Shown here one piece after another: positions 1-6,636 of a stretch of DNA of 11,123 nt. The notes beneath the pieces were generated by a model that saw only the letters and a program-made list of their open reading frames with translations, was not told where the DNA came from and ran no database searches. Source of the DNA: Planctomycetota bacterium (GTDB lineage: Bacteria > Planctomycetota > PUPC01 > DSUN01); the NCBI GenBank assembly GCA_035384565.1, contig DAOOIT010000112.1, positions 1-11,123 on the forward strand, given 5' to 3'. Numbering within the stretch: the stretch's first letter is position 1; each line of letters begins with the position of its first letter. A program made the translations under genes and the position numbers.

Positions 1-32
1 GCGGGAGGTTAGATGGGTTGTCTCGTCTTTGG

Positions 33-68
33 GTCCTATCGGTCCCATCCGTCCTATCGGCTCTATTC
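33..68. repeat. Tandem 9-bp repeat, GTCCYATCS units
   Basis: Three consecutive 9-bp units (33-41, 42-50, 51-59) read GTCCTATCG, GTCCCATCC and GTCCTATCG, with a fourth degenerate unit to 68. On the minus strand each unit begins with GGAC followed by five variable bases. An ATG-initiated frame runs through this stretch, but it is only an upstream extension of the frame of the next gene and shows no protein-like composition. The array begins close to the window edge, so a partner arm further left cannot be excluded. Confidence 0.75.
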
Positions 69-256
69 CCCTCACCCACAGGTACGCATAGCCGCCAGTG
101 GTTCGCCAGTAGCTCCGGAGCTTATGGCGACCGTGCCGTGTGCATGCTCTTGCCGTGAAGACACTTCGGGCGGGCAGGCTCGACGCAAGAAAATCGTTCC
201 GTACTGCCAAATATCCTCTTACCTACGCGTTGGCCTGCGGCCAGCCGCAACCGAGG
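69..256. other. Non-coding stretch, no gene recognised
   Basis: I see no supported gene here. Overlapping short frames on both strands lack a ribosome-binding site and any recognisable motif. The only clear structure is a perfect 12-bp palindrome, AGCTCCGGAGCT, at 111-122. Bases 190-230 are more AT-rich than the surroundings, which is typical of intergenic DNA in such a genome. Confidence 0.5.
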
Positions 257-360
257 GTGGACAAGGTGGACAGTGTGAACACCGTGGACTCCGATGCCCG
301 CCCGCTCTTCGCTGTTTGCACCTGCCCACTCTGTCCACAATGTCCACCGTGTCCACCTTG
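257..360. repeat. Large inverted repeat made of 9-bp units
   Basis: The left arm (257-292) is four tandem nonamers: GTGGACAAG, GTGGACAGT, GTGAACACC, GTGGACTCC. The right arm (about 323-360) holds the same kind of unit in the opposite orientation (TGCCCACTC, TGTCCACAA, TGTCCACCG, TGTCCACCT). The reverse complement of 259-290 matches 331-362 at about 24 of 32 positions, including an uninterrupted 12-bp block. About 40 nt lie between the paired arms, so RNA or single-stranded DNA from here could form a long stem. The right arm touches the -35 hexamer of the promoter proposed for the downstream transporter gene. Confidence 0.75.
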
Positions 361-386
361 TGTTTTCCGGGAACGCACACTATCCT
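358..386 (+). promoter_or_regulatory. Candidate sigma-70-type promoter of the mutarotase-symporter gene
   Basis: TTGTGT (358-363), a 17-bp spacer and TATCCT (381-386) approximate a -35/-10 pair. The predicted start near 393 would give a leader of about 43 nt before the ATG at 436. The -35 element overlaps the end of the inverted repeat. The match is partial and rests on pattern alone. Confidence 0.35.
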
Positions 387-395
387 ATCGCACAG

Positions 396-409
396 CGCGG
401 GCGCCCGCG
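396..409. promoter_or_regulatory. Perfect 14-bp palindrome in the leader, possible operator
   Basis: CGCGGGCGCCCGCG is a perfect palindrome. It lies just after the predicted transcription start and before the Shine-Dalgarno sequence at 423-429, a usual place for a repressor operator. An all-GC palindrome in GC-rich DNA can also arise by chance, and no regulator gene is seen in the window. Confidence 0.3.
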
Positions 410-435
410 AGGTTGGGACTGTAAAGGGGCTGCAC

Positions 436-3036
436 ATGAGCGGCTGGCGACTGGCGTTGTGCGCGACTCTGCTCGCGTGTTCGGCCGCGCTCGGCGGCGA
501 GGGCGCGCTGCCGCCGAAGCAGCTCTTCACCTGGGAGGAGCTGCCGCCCATCCCCAGCCGCCTTGGCGTCGGTGGGCCGTTTGTAGGCGTCAGCGGTGGC
601 GACCTCATCGTTACCGGCGGCGCTAATTTCCCTACCCCCCTCTTCGAGGGGGGCAAGAAGCAGTGGGTGGATACGGTCTTCAGCCTGGACCCTCGGAGAA
701 TGAGCCGCGAGGATGGGGAGTGGGGAGCGATGGCTCGCCTTCGCCAGCCGCTTGCCTATGGGGCCTCGGTGACGTGGAAGGACAACCTGGTGTGCATCGG
801 CGGCTGCGATGCCGAGAGGTGCTGCACCCTTGTGTTCCGGTGGGTCAGGCAGTTCGAGCCCGACTTCCCGCCTCTCCCCAAGCCCTGCGCGATGATGGGC
901 GCGGCGCTGATCGGCGACACGATCTACGTGGCGGGCGGGCAGGAAACGCCGACCGCGACCGAGGGGATGAGGAACTTCTGGGCACTCGACCTGTCAAAGC
1001 CAGGCGCCAAGTGGCAGGAGCTTGAGCCCTGGCCCGGGCCGGGGCGCGTCCTGCCGGTCGTGGCCGCGCAGAGCGATGGCTACGAAACGCAGGTCTACGT
1101 GATCAGCGGCGCGGAGCTGTTCGCCGGCCCCGACGCCAAGCCGGCCCGCCGCTATCTGACCGACGGCTACGCCTACAGCCCGAAGGCGAAGACGTGGCGG
1201 CGCATCGCCGACGCGCCGCGGCCCGTCGTGGCCGCGCCCGCCATCGCCAGCGGCCAGGCGCACATCCTCGTCTTCGGCGGCGACGATGGGGCGAACGCGA
1301 ACCGCGTCCAGGAGCTGAAGGACAGTCACCCCGGCTTCTCCCGCGACGTCCTGGGCTACCATACGATCACGAACACCTGGGCGAAGCTGGGCGAGATGCC
1401 CCTCGGCCAGGTCACAACGGTCGCCGTCCGCTGGCAGGGCGGCATTGTGATCCCCAGCGGCGAAATCCGCCCAGGCGCCCGCACGCCCAAGGTTTTCATC
1501 GCTCGGCCGGTGGAGCGCGAGACCCATTTCCAGGCCCTCGACTACATGGTGCTCGCGGCGTATCTCCTCGCCCTGGTCGCCATCGGCTTCTACATTGCGC
1601 CCCGTGAGAAGAGCACCGACGACTTCTTCCTCGCCGGCCGCCGCGTGCCCTGGTGGGCGGCGGGGCTGAGCATCTTCGGCACACAGCTCAGCGCCATCAC
1701 ATTTCTCTCCATCCCCGCCGCCGTCTTCGCCACCGACTGGGTGCCGTTCCTCGCCAACCTGTGCATCGTGCTCGTCGCGCCCGTGGTGGTCTACTTCTAC
1801 CTGCCGTTCTTCCGGCGGCTGAACGTCACGACGGCCTACGAATACCTGGAGAAGCGGTTCAACCTGGCCGTGCGGCTCTTCGGCAGCGTGTCGTTCATCC
1901 TCTACCAGCTCGGGCGGATGGGCATCGTGGTGCTCCTGCCCGCGCTCGCGCTGTCCGCGGTGAGCGGGCTGGACGTCACCGCCTCCATTCTCATCATGGG
2001 CGTGCTGGCGACCTTCTACACGGTGCTCGGCGGCATCGAGGCCGTGATTTGGACCGATGTGCTCCAGGTCTTCGTGCTGATGGGCGGGGCCGTGCTGTGC
2101 CTGGGCGTGATGGCGGCGGGCACGGAGGGGGGCCTCGGCGGCCTCGCGGCACAGGGCGCCGCCGATGGGAAGTTCCGCCTCGTCAACTGGACCTGGGACT
2201 GCACGGCGATGTCGCTGTGGGTCGTCGTCCTGGGCAATTTCCTCACTGTGCTCGTGCCCTACACCACCGACCAGGCGGTCGTGCAGCGCTACCTGACCAC
2301 GCGCGACGAGAGGTCGGCGGCGCGCTCGATCTGGACGAATGCCTTCCTAAGCGTGCCGGCGTCGCTGCTGTTCTTCGGCATCGGCACGGCGCTCTACGTC
2401 TTCTACAAGAGCCGGCCCGCGTTGCTCGACCCGGCGCAGGAGAACAACGCGGTCTTCGCGTCGTTCATCGCCCGCGAGCTGCCGGTTGGGGTCTCGGGCC
2501 TCGTCATCGCGGGCGTGTTCGCCGCCGCCATGTCCACCCTCGACAGCTCGATGAACAGCATAGCGACGGCGCTGGTGACCGACTTCTATCGCCGTCTCAG
2601 GCCGGCTGCCGACGACCGCCGGTGCCTTCGGCTGGCCCGCTGGCTCACGGGCATTCTGGGGGCGTTGGGCACGGGCGCCGCGCTGCTGCTGGCGGCCCTC
2701 AACATCCGCTATCTGTGGTTCTTCTTCACCAGCATGCTCGGGCTGCTCGGCGGCGCGTTGGCGGGGGTGTTCGCATTGGGCATCTTCACCCGGCGGGCCA
2801 ACGGGGCGGGCGCGCTCATCGGCGGGGCGGCCGGCATCGCGGCCTCGGCCTTCGCCTGCTATGGCACACCCATCCACTTCTACCTCTACGGCGCGATCGG
2901 CGTGGCCGTGGCCTTCGCCGTCGGCTACGCGGCCAGCTTCGCCTTCCCCCGCGCGGCCCGGCCCCTCGATGGCCTGACCGCGTTCACGATGCGGAAGGCC
3001 GCTGATCCTGCCCTTTACCCGCCGGGGCGTTCGTGA
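436..3036 (+). CDS. Kelch-propeller sialic acid mutarotase fused to a sodium:solute symporter
   Basis: This 866-residue protein joins two activities. Residues 1-22 form a signal peptide. Residues 30-360 form a Kelch-type beta-propeller with glycine pairs at 61-62, 122-123, 167-168 and 281-282, resembling the NanM/YjhT N-acetylneuraminate mutarotases and their cyclically permuted relatives. Residues 367-850 form an SSS-family sodium symporter, with the family's DDFFLAGRR segment at 395-403 and AAMSTLDSS at 697-705, which matches the sodium-site helix. SSS proteins normally have an N-terminus outside the cytoplasm, so the propeller should sit in the periplasm at the mouth of the transporter. 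The start at 436 is chosen because AAAGGGG lies 6 nt upstream and a signal peptide follows; the frame is open back to 13 but covers only repeats there. With the sialidase downstream, sialic acid is the likely substrate. The exact sugar is inferred. Confidence 0.88.
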   Translation: MSGWRLALCATLLACSAALGGEGALPPKQLFTWEELPPIPSRLGVGGPFVGVSGGDLIVTGGANFPTPLFEGGKKQWVDTVFSLDPRRMSREDGEWGAMARLRQPLAYGASVTWKDNLVCIGGCDAERCCTLVFRWVRQFEPDFPPLPKPCAMMGAALIGDTIYVAGGQETPTATEGMRNFWALDLSKPGAKWQELEPWPGPGRVLPVVAAQSDGYETQVYVISGAELFAGPDAKPARRYLTDGYAYSPKAKTWRRIADAPRPVVAAPAIASGQAHILVFGGDDGANANRVQELKDSHPGFSRDVLGYHTITNTWAKLGEMPLGQVTTVAVRWQGGIVIPSGEIRPGARTPKVFIARPVERETHFQALDYMVLAAYLLALVAIGFYIAPREKSTDDFFLAGRRVPWWAAGLSIFGTQLSAITFLSIPAAVFATDWVPFLANLCIVLVAPVVVYFYLPFFRRLNVTTAYEYLEKRFNLAVRLFGSVSFILYQLGRMGIVVLLPALALSAVSGLDVTASILIMGVLATFYTVLGGIEAVIWTDVLQVFVLMGGAVLCLGVMAAGTEGGLGGLAAQGAADGKFRLVNWTWDCTAMSLWVVVLGNFLTVLVPYTTDQAVVQRYLTTRDERSAARSIWTNAFLSVPASLLFFGIGTALYVFYKSRPALLDPAQENNAVFASFIARELPVGVSGLVIAGVFAAAMSTLDSSMNSIATALVTDFYRRLRPAADDRRCLRLARWLTGILGALGTGAALLLAALNIRYLWFFFTSMLGLLGGALAGVFALGIFTRRANGAGALIGGAAGIAASAFACYGTPIHFYLYGAIGVAVAFAVGYAASFAFPRAARPLDGLTAFTMRKAADPALYPPGRS
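635..653. repeat. Perfect 8-bp hairpin inside the propeller coding region
   Basis: CCCCCCTC (635-642), loop TTC and GAGGGGGG (646-653) form a perfect stem over codons 67-73 (TPLFEGG). The C6 and G6 runs make it the strongest local hairpin I noticed inside this gene. It may be a coincidence of codon choice. Confidence 0.45.
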
Positions 3037-3042
3037 TAGGAT
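3014..3042 (+). promoter_or_regulatory. Candidate promoter of the small protein/nucleotidyltransferase pair
   Basis: TTTACC (3014-3019), a 17-bp spacer and TAGGAT (3037-3042) form a plausible promoter that overlaps the stop codon of the transporter gene. The predicted start falls at or next to the ATG at 3049, so the transcript could be nearly leaderless. Alternatively, the gene is read from the upstream transcript using AGGA at 3038-3041 as ribosome-binding site. Confidence 0.3.
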
Positions 3043-3048
3043 GAGGGC

Positions 3049-3261
3049 ATGTCGAGAGTTGATTCACTGCGAATGGACAAGTCTGCCTTTTCCGTGGCGC
3101 CTCTCTCCGCCGCGTCGGATGAGCGGGAGTACTGGCTCTCACGGACCCCGCAGGAGCGCCTCGAGGCCCTGGAGACCATGCGGCAGATCCTCTATGGCTA
3201 CGACCCATCTACCGCCCGACTTCAGAGACTTCTTGAGGTTGCTCAACGAGAACCGCGTTGA
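3049..3261 (+). CDS. Small conserved protein paired with a nucleotidyltransferase
   Basis: This 70-residue protein has no signal peptide or membrane segment. I recognise the core at residues 28-64 (YWLSRTPQERLEALETMR, then YGYDPSTARLQRLLEV) as a small family that recurs just upstream of, or overlapping, a nucleotidyltransferase gene. It has near-equal numbers of acidic and basic residues and is probably mostly helical. The start at 3049 has AGGA 7 nt upstream; ATG 3073 (residue 9) is possible but lacks a ribosome-binding site. It begins 12 nt after the transporter stop and overlaps the next gene by 68 nt, which suggests translational coupling. The layout recalls a toxin-antitoxin pair, but I know of no biochemical role for this protein, and that reading is inference. 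Confidence 0.8.
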   Translation: MSRVDSLRMDKSAFSVAPLSAASDEREYWLSRTPQERLEALETMRQILYGYDPSTARLQRLLEVAQREPR

Positions 3262-3652
3262 GTACCTCCTCATCGGCGGCCACGCCGTGGGCTACCACGG
3301 CTATCCCAGGGGCACCGCCGACATGGAGGTCTGGGTGGCGATCAGCCCGGAGAACGCGCAGCGGCTGGCGCGCACGCTCCAGCAGTTCGGCTTCTCTGCC
3401 CCCGAGGTGCAACCCGACCTCTTCCTGAAGCCAGACCAGATCATCCGCATGGGCGTGCCGCCGCTGCGGATCGAGATCGCCACCTCGATCTCCGGCGTGC
3501 GCTTCGAGGAATGCTACGCCGCCAGGGTGATCGGCGTTCTCGATGGCATCGAGGTGAACCTGATCAGCCTGCCGCACCTGAGAGCCAACAAGCAAGCCTG
3601 CGGCCGGCACAAGGACCTGGACGACCTGGAGAACCTGCCGGGCGCCTGCTGA
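3194..3652 (+). CDS. Small nucleotidyltransferase-fold protein, possible toxin-antitoxin partner
   Basis: This 152-residue cytoplasmic protein belongs to the polymerase-beta-like nucleotidyltransferase group. LIGGHAVGYHG starts at residue 26 and supplies the glycine pair G28-G29. D43-M-E45 forms the metal-binding acidic motif, in the D-x-E variant rather than D-x-D. LRIEI with E94 may supply a third carboxylate. The C-terminal KDLDDLENL segment is common in relatives. Such proteins transfer NMP groups to a protein, RNA or small molecule; the target here is unknown. The ATG at 3194 gives MATTHLPPDFRDFLRLLN, matching the usual start of the family, but has no ribosome-binding site, so translation probably depends on the overlapping upstream gene. 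The two genes have no obvious link to sialic acid use and may have been inserted between the transporter and the sialidase. Confidence 0.82.
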   Translation: MATTHLPPDFRDFLRLLNENRVEYLLIGGHAVGYHGYPRGTADMEVWVAISPENAQRLARTLQQFGFSAPEVQPDLFLKPDQIIRMGVPPLRIEIATSISGVRFEECYAARVIGVLDGIEVNLISLPHLRANKQACGRHKDLDDLENLPGAC

Positions 3653-3678
3653 GGCCCCGGCACAAGGCGGAGGCGCAC

Positions 3679-5346
3679 ATGAGGCGAGCGTGGCTGGTGG
3701 TGGCTCCCCTGCTCCACGCCACGGCGGCGGCGGCAGGCGACTTGGCGTTCGTCGAAAGGGGCGCACCGAAGCTGGTCCGAGAGGTCGGGGCGAAATGGAA
3801 GCAGGCGGACGGCGCGCTCGAAGGCGGCGGCGTGAACAACTTCCTCTTCGCGGGCAAGGCGCTCGGGCCAGGCGATTTCCACGTCAGGGCACGCCTGGCC
3901 ATCACCGGCCTCAAGAGCAGCGCGGCCTCGTTCACCTTCGACGGCCATAGCCACTTCGGCTTCGACGGGCGGGGCGGCCAGTTCTTCGTGGAAGGCCCGC
4001 TCCTCGGCGGCGCGACGAAGATGCTCAAGCCCAATGCCGACCTCATCGCCGAAGGCAGGCCCTTCCTCTTCGAGGCGGTCCGCAAGGGCGACGAGATCGC
4101 CTTCTTGCTCGACGGCAAGGAAGCGCATAGGATACCCTTCAAGCCCACGGGCGACCTCAGCTTCGGCTTCCGCCCCTGGAGAAGCACCATGCAGATCAGC
4201 GAGTTCTCCGCCGAAGGCAACCTCATCGATCCCCCCAAGCCCCTCGAAGGCCAGGTGGACGTCTTCATCAGCGGCCAGGACGGCTATCACACCTACCGCA
4301 TCCCCGCGGTCATCGTGACGCCGAAGGGCACGCTGCTCGCCTTCTGCGAGGGGCGGAAGAACAGCTCCAGCGATACGGGCGACATTGACATCGTGCTCAA
4401 GCGCTCGACCGACGGCGGGAAGACGTGGGGCAAGATGCAGGTCGTCGCCGACCACGGCCCACACGTCATCGGCAACCCCTGTCCCGTAGTGGACCGCGCC
4501 ACAGGCACCATCTGGATGCCGCTGACCCGCAACCGCGGCGACGAGCCGGAAAGCCAGATTATGAAGGGCACGACGACTGAGCCGCGAACCGTCTGGCTCA
4601 CCAAGAGCACCGACGACGGCCTCACCTGGAGCGAGCCGGTCAACATCTCCGAGACGACCCGCCAGCCCCACTGGCGCTGGTACGCCACCGGGCCGGGCGT
4701 TGGCATCCAACTGAAGAGCGGCCGCCTGCTCATCCCCTGCGACCACTCGGACCATTCGGACCCCAAAGCCCACCCCTACCGCTCCCACGTGATTTACAGC
4801 GACGACCACGGGGCGACGTGGAAGCTCGGCGGCACCATCGCCGACCGCGTGAACGAATGCCAGGTCGCCGAACTCGCCGACGGCGCGCTGATGATGAACA
4901 TGCGCTCCTATCACGGCAGAAACCGCCGCGCCATCTCCGTCAGCAAGGATGGCGGCCTCACCTGGAGCGAGCCGACCCTCGACGATGCCCTCATCGAGCC
5001 CGTGTGCCAGGCCAGCTTCCTCCGCTACACCCTGGCCGGCCCGCAGGACCCTTCGATTTCGTTCAGGGCAGGCAGGAACCGCCTGCTCTTCTCGAACCCT
5101 GCGAGCACGAGCCGCGTGAACATGACCGTCCGCCTCAGCTACGATGAGGGCAAGACCTGGCCCGTGGCGAGGACCATCAACCCCGGCCCCTCGGCCTACT
5201 CGTGCCTCACCGTGCTGCCCGATCTCACCATCGGCTGCCTCTACGAGCGCGGCGACCGCAGCGCCTACGAGAAGATCACCTTCGCGCGCTTCACACTCGG
5301 CTGGCTGACGGACGGATCGGACCGGCTCGAGGCCCGACCGGAGTAG
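3679..5346 (+). CDS. Secreted exo-alpha-sialidase, GH33 type, with N-terminal beta-sandwich domain
   Basis: This 555-residue secreted enzyme should release terminal sialic acids from glycoconjugates. Residues 1-19 form a signal peptide. Residues 20-182 look like a concanavalin/LamG-type beta-sandwich that may bind glycan. Residues 193-545 form the six-bladed propeller, with YRIP at 206-209 and five Asp boxes (S-x-D-x-G-x-T-W) at 243, 310, 374, 422 and 487. Likely catalytic residues are the arginine triad R207, R409 and R479, nucleophile Y507 with partner E393, and an acid/base aspartate at D232 or D235. The E393-R409 and R479-Y507 spacings (16 and 28) match those I recall for Micromonospora sialidase. 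The start at 3679 has GGAGG 5 nt upstream; the longer frame from 3511 lies inside the previous gene. Two short DNA repeats are embedded in the coding sequence (4741-4764, 5046-5073). Released sugar would be taken up by the fusion transporter encoded upstream. Confidence 0.92.
   Translation: MRRAWLVVAPLLHATAAAAGDLAFVERGAPKLVREVGAKWKQADGALEGGGVNNFLFAGKALGPGDFHVRARLAITGLKSSAASFTFDGHSHFGFDGRGGQFFVEGPLLGGATKMLKPNADLIAEGRPFLFEAVRKGDEIAFLLDGKEAHRIPFKPTGDLSFGFRPWRSTMQISEFSAEGNLIDPPKPLEGQVDVFISGQDGYHTYRIPAVIVTPKGTLLAFCEGRKNSSSDTGDIDIVLKRSTDGGKTWGKMQVVADHGPHVIGNPCPVVDRATGTIWMPLTRNRGDEPESQIMKGTTTEPRTVWLTKSTDDGLTWSEPVNISETTRQPHWRWYATGPGVGIQLKSGRLLIPCDHSDHSDPKAHPYRSHVIYSDDHGATWKLGGTIADRVNECQVAELADGALMMNMRSYHGRNRRAISVSKDGGLTWSEPTLDDALIEPVCQASFLRYTLAGPQDPSISFRAGRNRLLFSNPASTSRVNMTVRLSYDEGKTWPVARTINPGPSAYSCLTVLPDLTIGCLYERGDRSAYEKITFARFTLGWLTDGSDRLEARPE
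4741..4764. repeat. Two and a half GGACC-type 9-bp units inside the sialidase gene
   Basis: GACCACTCG (4741-4749) and GACCATTCG (4750-4758) are adjacent, followed by the partial unit GACCCC. They encode D-H-S-D-H-S-D-P at residues 355-362, in a loop before the third Asp box. The period and the GGAC core match the intergenic repeats at 33-68 and 257-360, and nine bases keep the reading frame. Confidence 0.55.
5046..5073. repeat. Short palindromic element inserted in frame in the sialidase gene
   Basis: The core CCCTTCGATTTCGTTCAGGG (5049-5068) followed by CAGG resembles the small dispersed palindrome with ends CCCTTCGA and TCAGGGCAGG that I recognise from many environmental bacterial genomes, where it is read through as PSTSLRAG or PFDFAQGR peptides. 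Here it encodes DPSISFRAG (residues 457-465), between conserved CQASFLRY and NRLLFSNPAS. The ends CCCT and AGGG pair, with an inner CGA/TCG. I see no second copy in the window. Confidence 0.55.
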
Positions 5347-5354
5347 CAGGGCCG

Positions 5355-5383
5355 TTGCGCTGCGCCGACAGTTGGGGTACCAT
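5355..5383 (+). promoter_or_regulatory. Candidate promoter of the unknown secreted protein gene
   Basis: TTGCGC (5355-5360), a 17-bp spacer and TACCAT (5378-5383) lie in the 64-nt gap after the sialidase. A start near 5390 would leave a leader of about 21 nt containing the AAAGGGAG ribosome-binding site. The -35 match is weak. Confidence 0.3.
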
Positions 5384-5410
5384 CCTGGCACAGTGGAAAG
5401 GGAGAATGGG

Positions 5411-6565
5411 ATGCGTTGGCTGGCTGCGAACACGATCGTGGTGCTCATGCTGGCGCTTGCGATCCCCTGCGAGGCAGCGGGCCGAGGGGGGCCGCGCCCC
5501 GATGCGCCGAAGCAACAAGGCACCATCTCGGGCAAGTTCACCGGCTACCTGCTCGCGGATGCAGGCCCCTGTTGGGTCTTCCGCTACAAGAAGCTGGACA
5601 AGGCTCTGACAACCATTGTGAACCCCAACGGCAGCGTTTCGGCGTACGTGCCGACCTGGGTGGTGAGCCTGAGCCTCGACGCCCAACAGGCCGAGCGGTG
5701 GCTCAAGGTGGGCGCCGCCTCGCCGCTCATCCATCCCAAGCTGGCCACGCCTCCGATGCTGAAGGAGGTGACGAGCGCGAGAGAGGCAGTTGCCGAGATG
5801 GCTCGCCGCCCCTCGGAAGGGCCGTCGTGGACGGGTCTGTGGCTGAACGTGCCAGTGGTAGTAGACCCAGACCTTCAGGCGTTGAAGGCCCTGCGCGCCC
5901 GACACGCATGGCAGGGCGGGAACATTGATGAATGGCTCAAGATCGAGCGCCCCGAGCAGCTCTGGTTCCGCGACCCTCTGAAGGCACAGGAGCACCTGGA
6001 CGCCGATATGCGGGTCCTCAAGGAGATAGAGCTTCTGCCCGAGACGCAGATGAGCAGGAACGGAGTGGTTCTCTCGAAGGACTTCGTCGTGGCCACGGAG
6101 ACACCAGAGGCCCTGCCGTTGGGCCAGTCGGGGCATCTGGGCCTGCGCTTCTTCGTCCGGCGAATCGTGGACGGCGACCTCTATGTTCCCGATGCGCTCA
6201 ACAGGGACCAGCTCCTGAGGCCCGGCATGCGAGGCGGCAGTGGGCTGAGCAACCGCAACAGGCTTCGCGTGGACGGAGCGGGCGGCTTCGGAAGCAAGGA
6301 CCTCTCGCTCGGAGACAAAGACCCCCTCGGAGACGGCAAGTGGCACGCGGTCGAGATCCTGCACCACCAGGGCGTGTTCAAGCGCTGGATTGACGGCGTT
6401 CTGGAGGAGAAGAAGGAGCTCTTCCGCCCTCAGCGGCTGCACTTCTCGGCGTCCCCAGATCCGGTGCTCCTGGCGGACATCCAGACGACCCTGAAGGCAG
6501 CCTCGGGGAAAGAGGCGCCTGAGTACGACCCCGGCCCCGCTGGCGGCCGCCACATTCGCCGCTGA
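5411..6565 (+). CDS. Secreted protein of unknown function
   Basis: I do not recognise this 384-residue protein as a whole. Residues 1-23 form a signal peptide (hydrophobic core at 9-18, likely cleavage after C-E-A or E-A-A). Two regions can be described. Residues 35-180 are mixed alpha/beta with many tryptophans and no known motif. Residues 240-360 include RNRLRVDG and GDGKWHAVEILHHQGVFKRW followed by IDGVLEE, which resembles the strand pattern of LamG/concanavalin-like lectin domains (DGxWHxVE ... hDGxL). The C-terminus is proline- and glycine-rich. No transmembrane segment or lipobox follows the signal. AAAGGGAG sits 6 nt before the ATG at 5411, and the upstream extension to 5372 lacks a signal sequence. 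It lies between the sialidase and a glycosidase-like gene, so a role in glycan binding or processing is reasonable but unproven. Confidence 0.75.
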   Translation: MRWLAANTIVVLMLALAIPCEAAGRGGPRPDAPKQQGTISGKFTGYLLADAGPCWVFRYKKLDKALTTIVNPNGSVSAYVPTWVVSLSLDAQQAERWLKVGAASPLIHPKLATPPMLKEVTSAREAVAEMARRPSEGPSWTGLWLNVPVVVDPDLQALKALRARHAWQGGNIDEWLKIERPEQLWFRDPLKAQEHLDADMRVLKEIELLPETQMSRNGVVLSKDFVVATETPEALPLGQSGHLGLRFFVRRIVDGDLYVPDALNRDQLLRPGMRGGSGLSNRNRLRVDGAGGFGSKDLSLGDKDPLGDGKWHAVEILHHQGVFKRWIDGVLEEKKELFRPQRLHFSASPDPVLLADIQTTLKAASGKEAPEYDPGPAGGRHIRR

Positions 6566-6636
6566 GGCGCGGGCACGAGCGACCGCTTCCCTGCTCACAC
6601 AGAGTCCGAATCCTCCACAAGAGGAGCTGTCCACAG

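Noticed and set aside
111..122. 12-bp palindrome AGCTCCGGAGCT as an operator
   Set aside because: It lies more than 240 bp upstream of the predicted promoter, with no nearby gene start and no second copy.
257..360. CRISPR array from short regularly spaced repeats
   Set aside because: The units are 9 bp and directly abutting, with no 25-40 bp repeats or unique spacers and no cas genes.
13..435. N-terminal extension of the mutarotase-symporter frame
   Set aside because: It encodes translated DNA repeats, and the signal peptide and Shine-Dalgarno sequence both place the start at 436.
3049..3652. Mobile element carrying the nucleotidyltransferase pair
   Set aside because: No transposase, terminal inverted repeat or target duplication is visible around the two genes, so only an insertion of unknown kind can be suggested.
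3604..3667. 11-bp direct repeat (CCGGCACAAGG at 3604-3614 and 3657-3667)
   Set aside because: Both copies lie at the same end of the nucleotidyltransferase gene, so they do not bracket an insertion. A chance duplicate is likely.
3514..5541. Minus-strand open frame of 675 codons opposite the sialidase
   Set aside because: It is a composition shadow without motifs or a ribosome-binding site, and it spans the gap between two well-supported plus-strand genes.
6612..6626. Hairpin that could mask the ribosome-binding site before the glycosidase-like gene
   Set aside because: The stem has only four pairs, which is too weak to support a regulatory claim.
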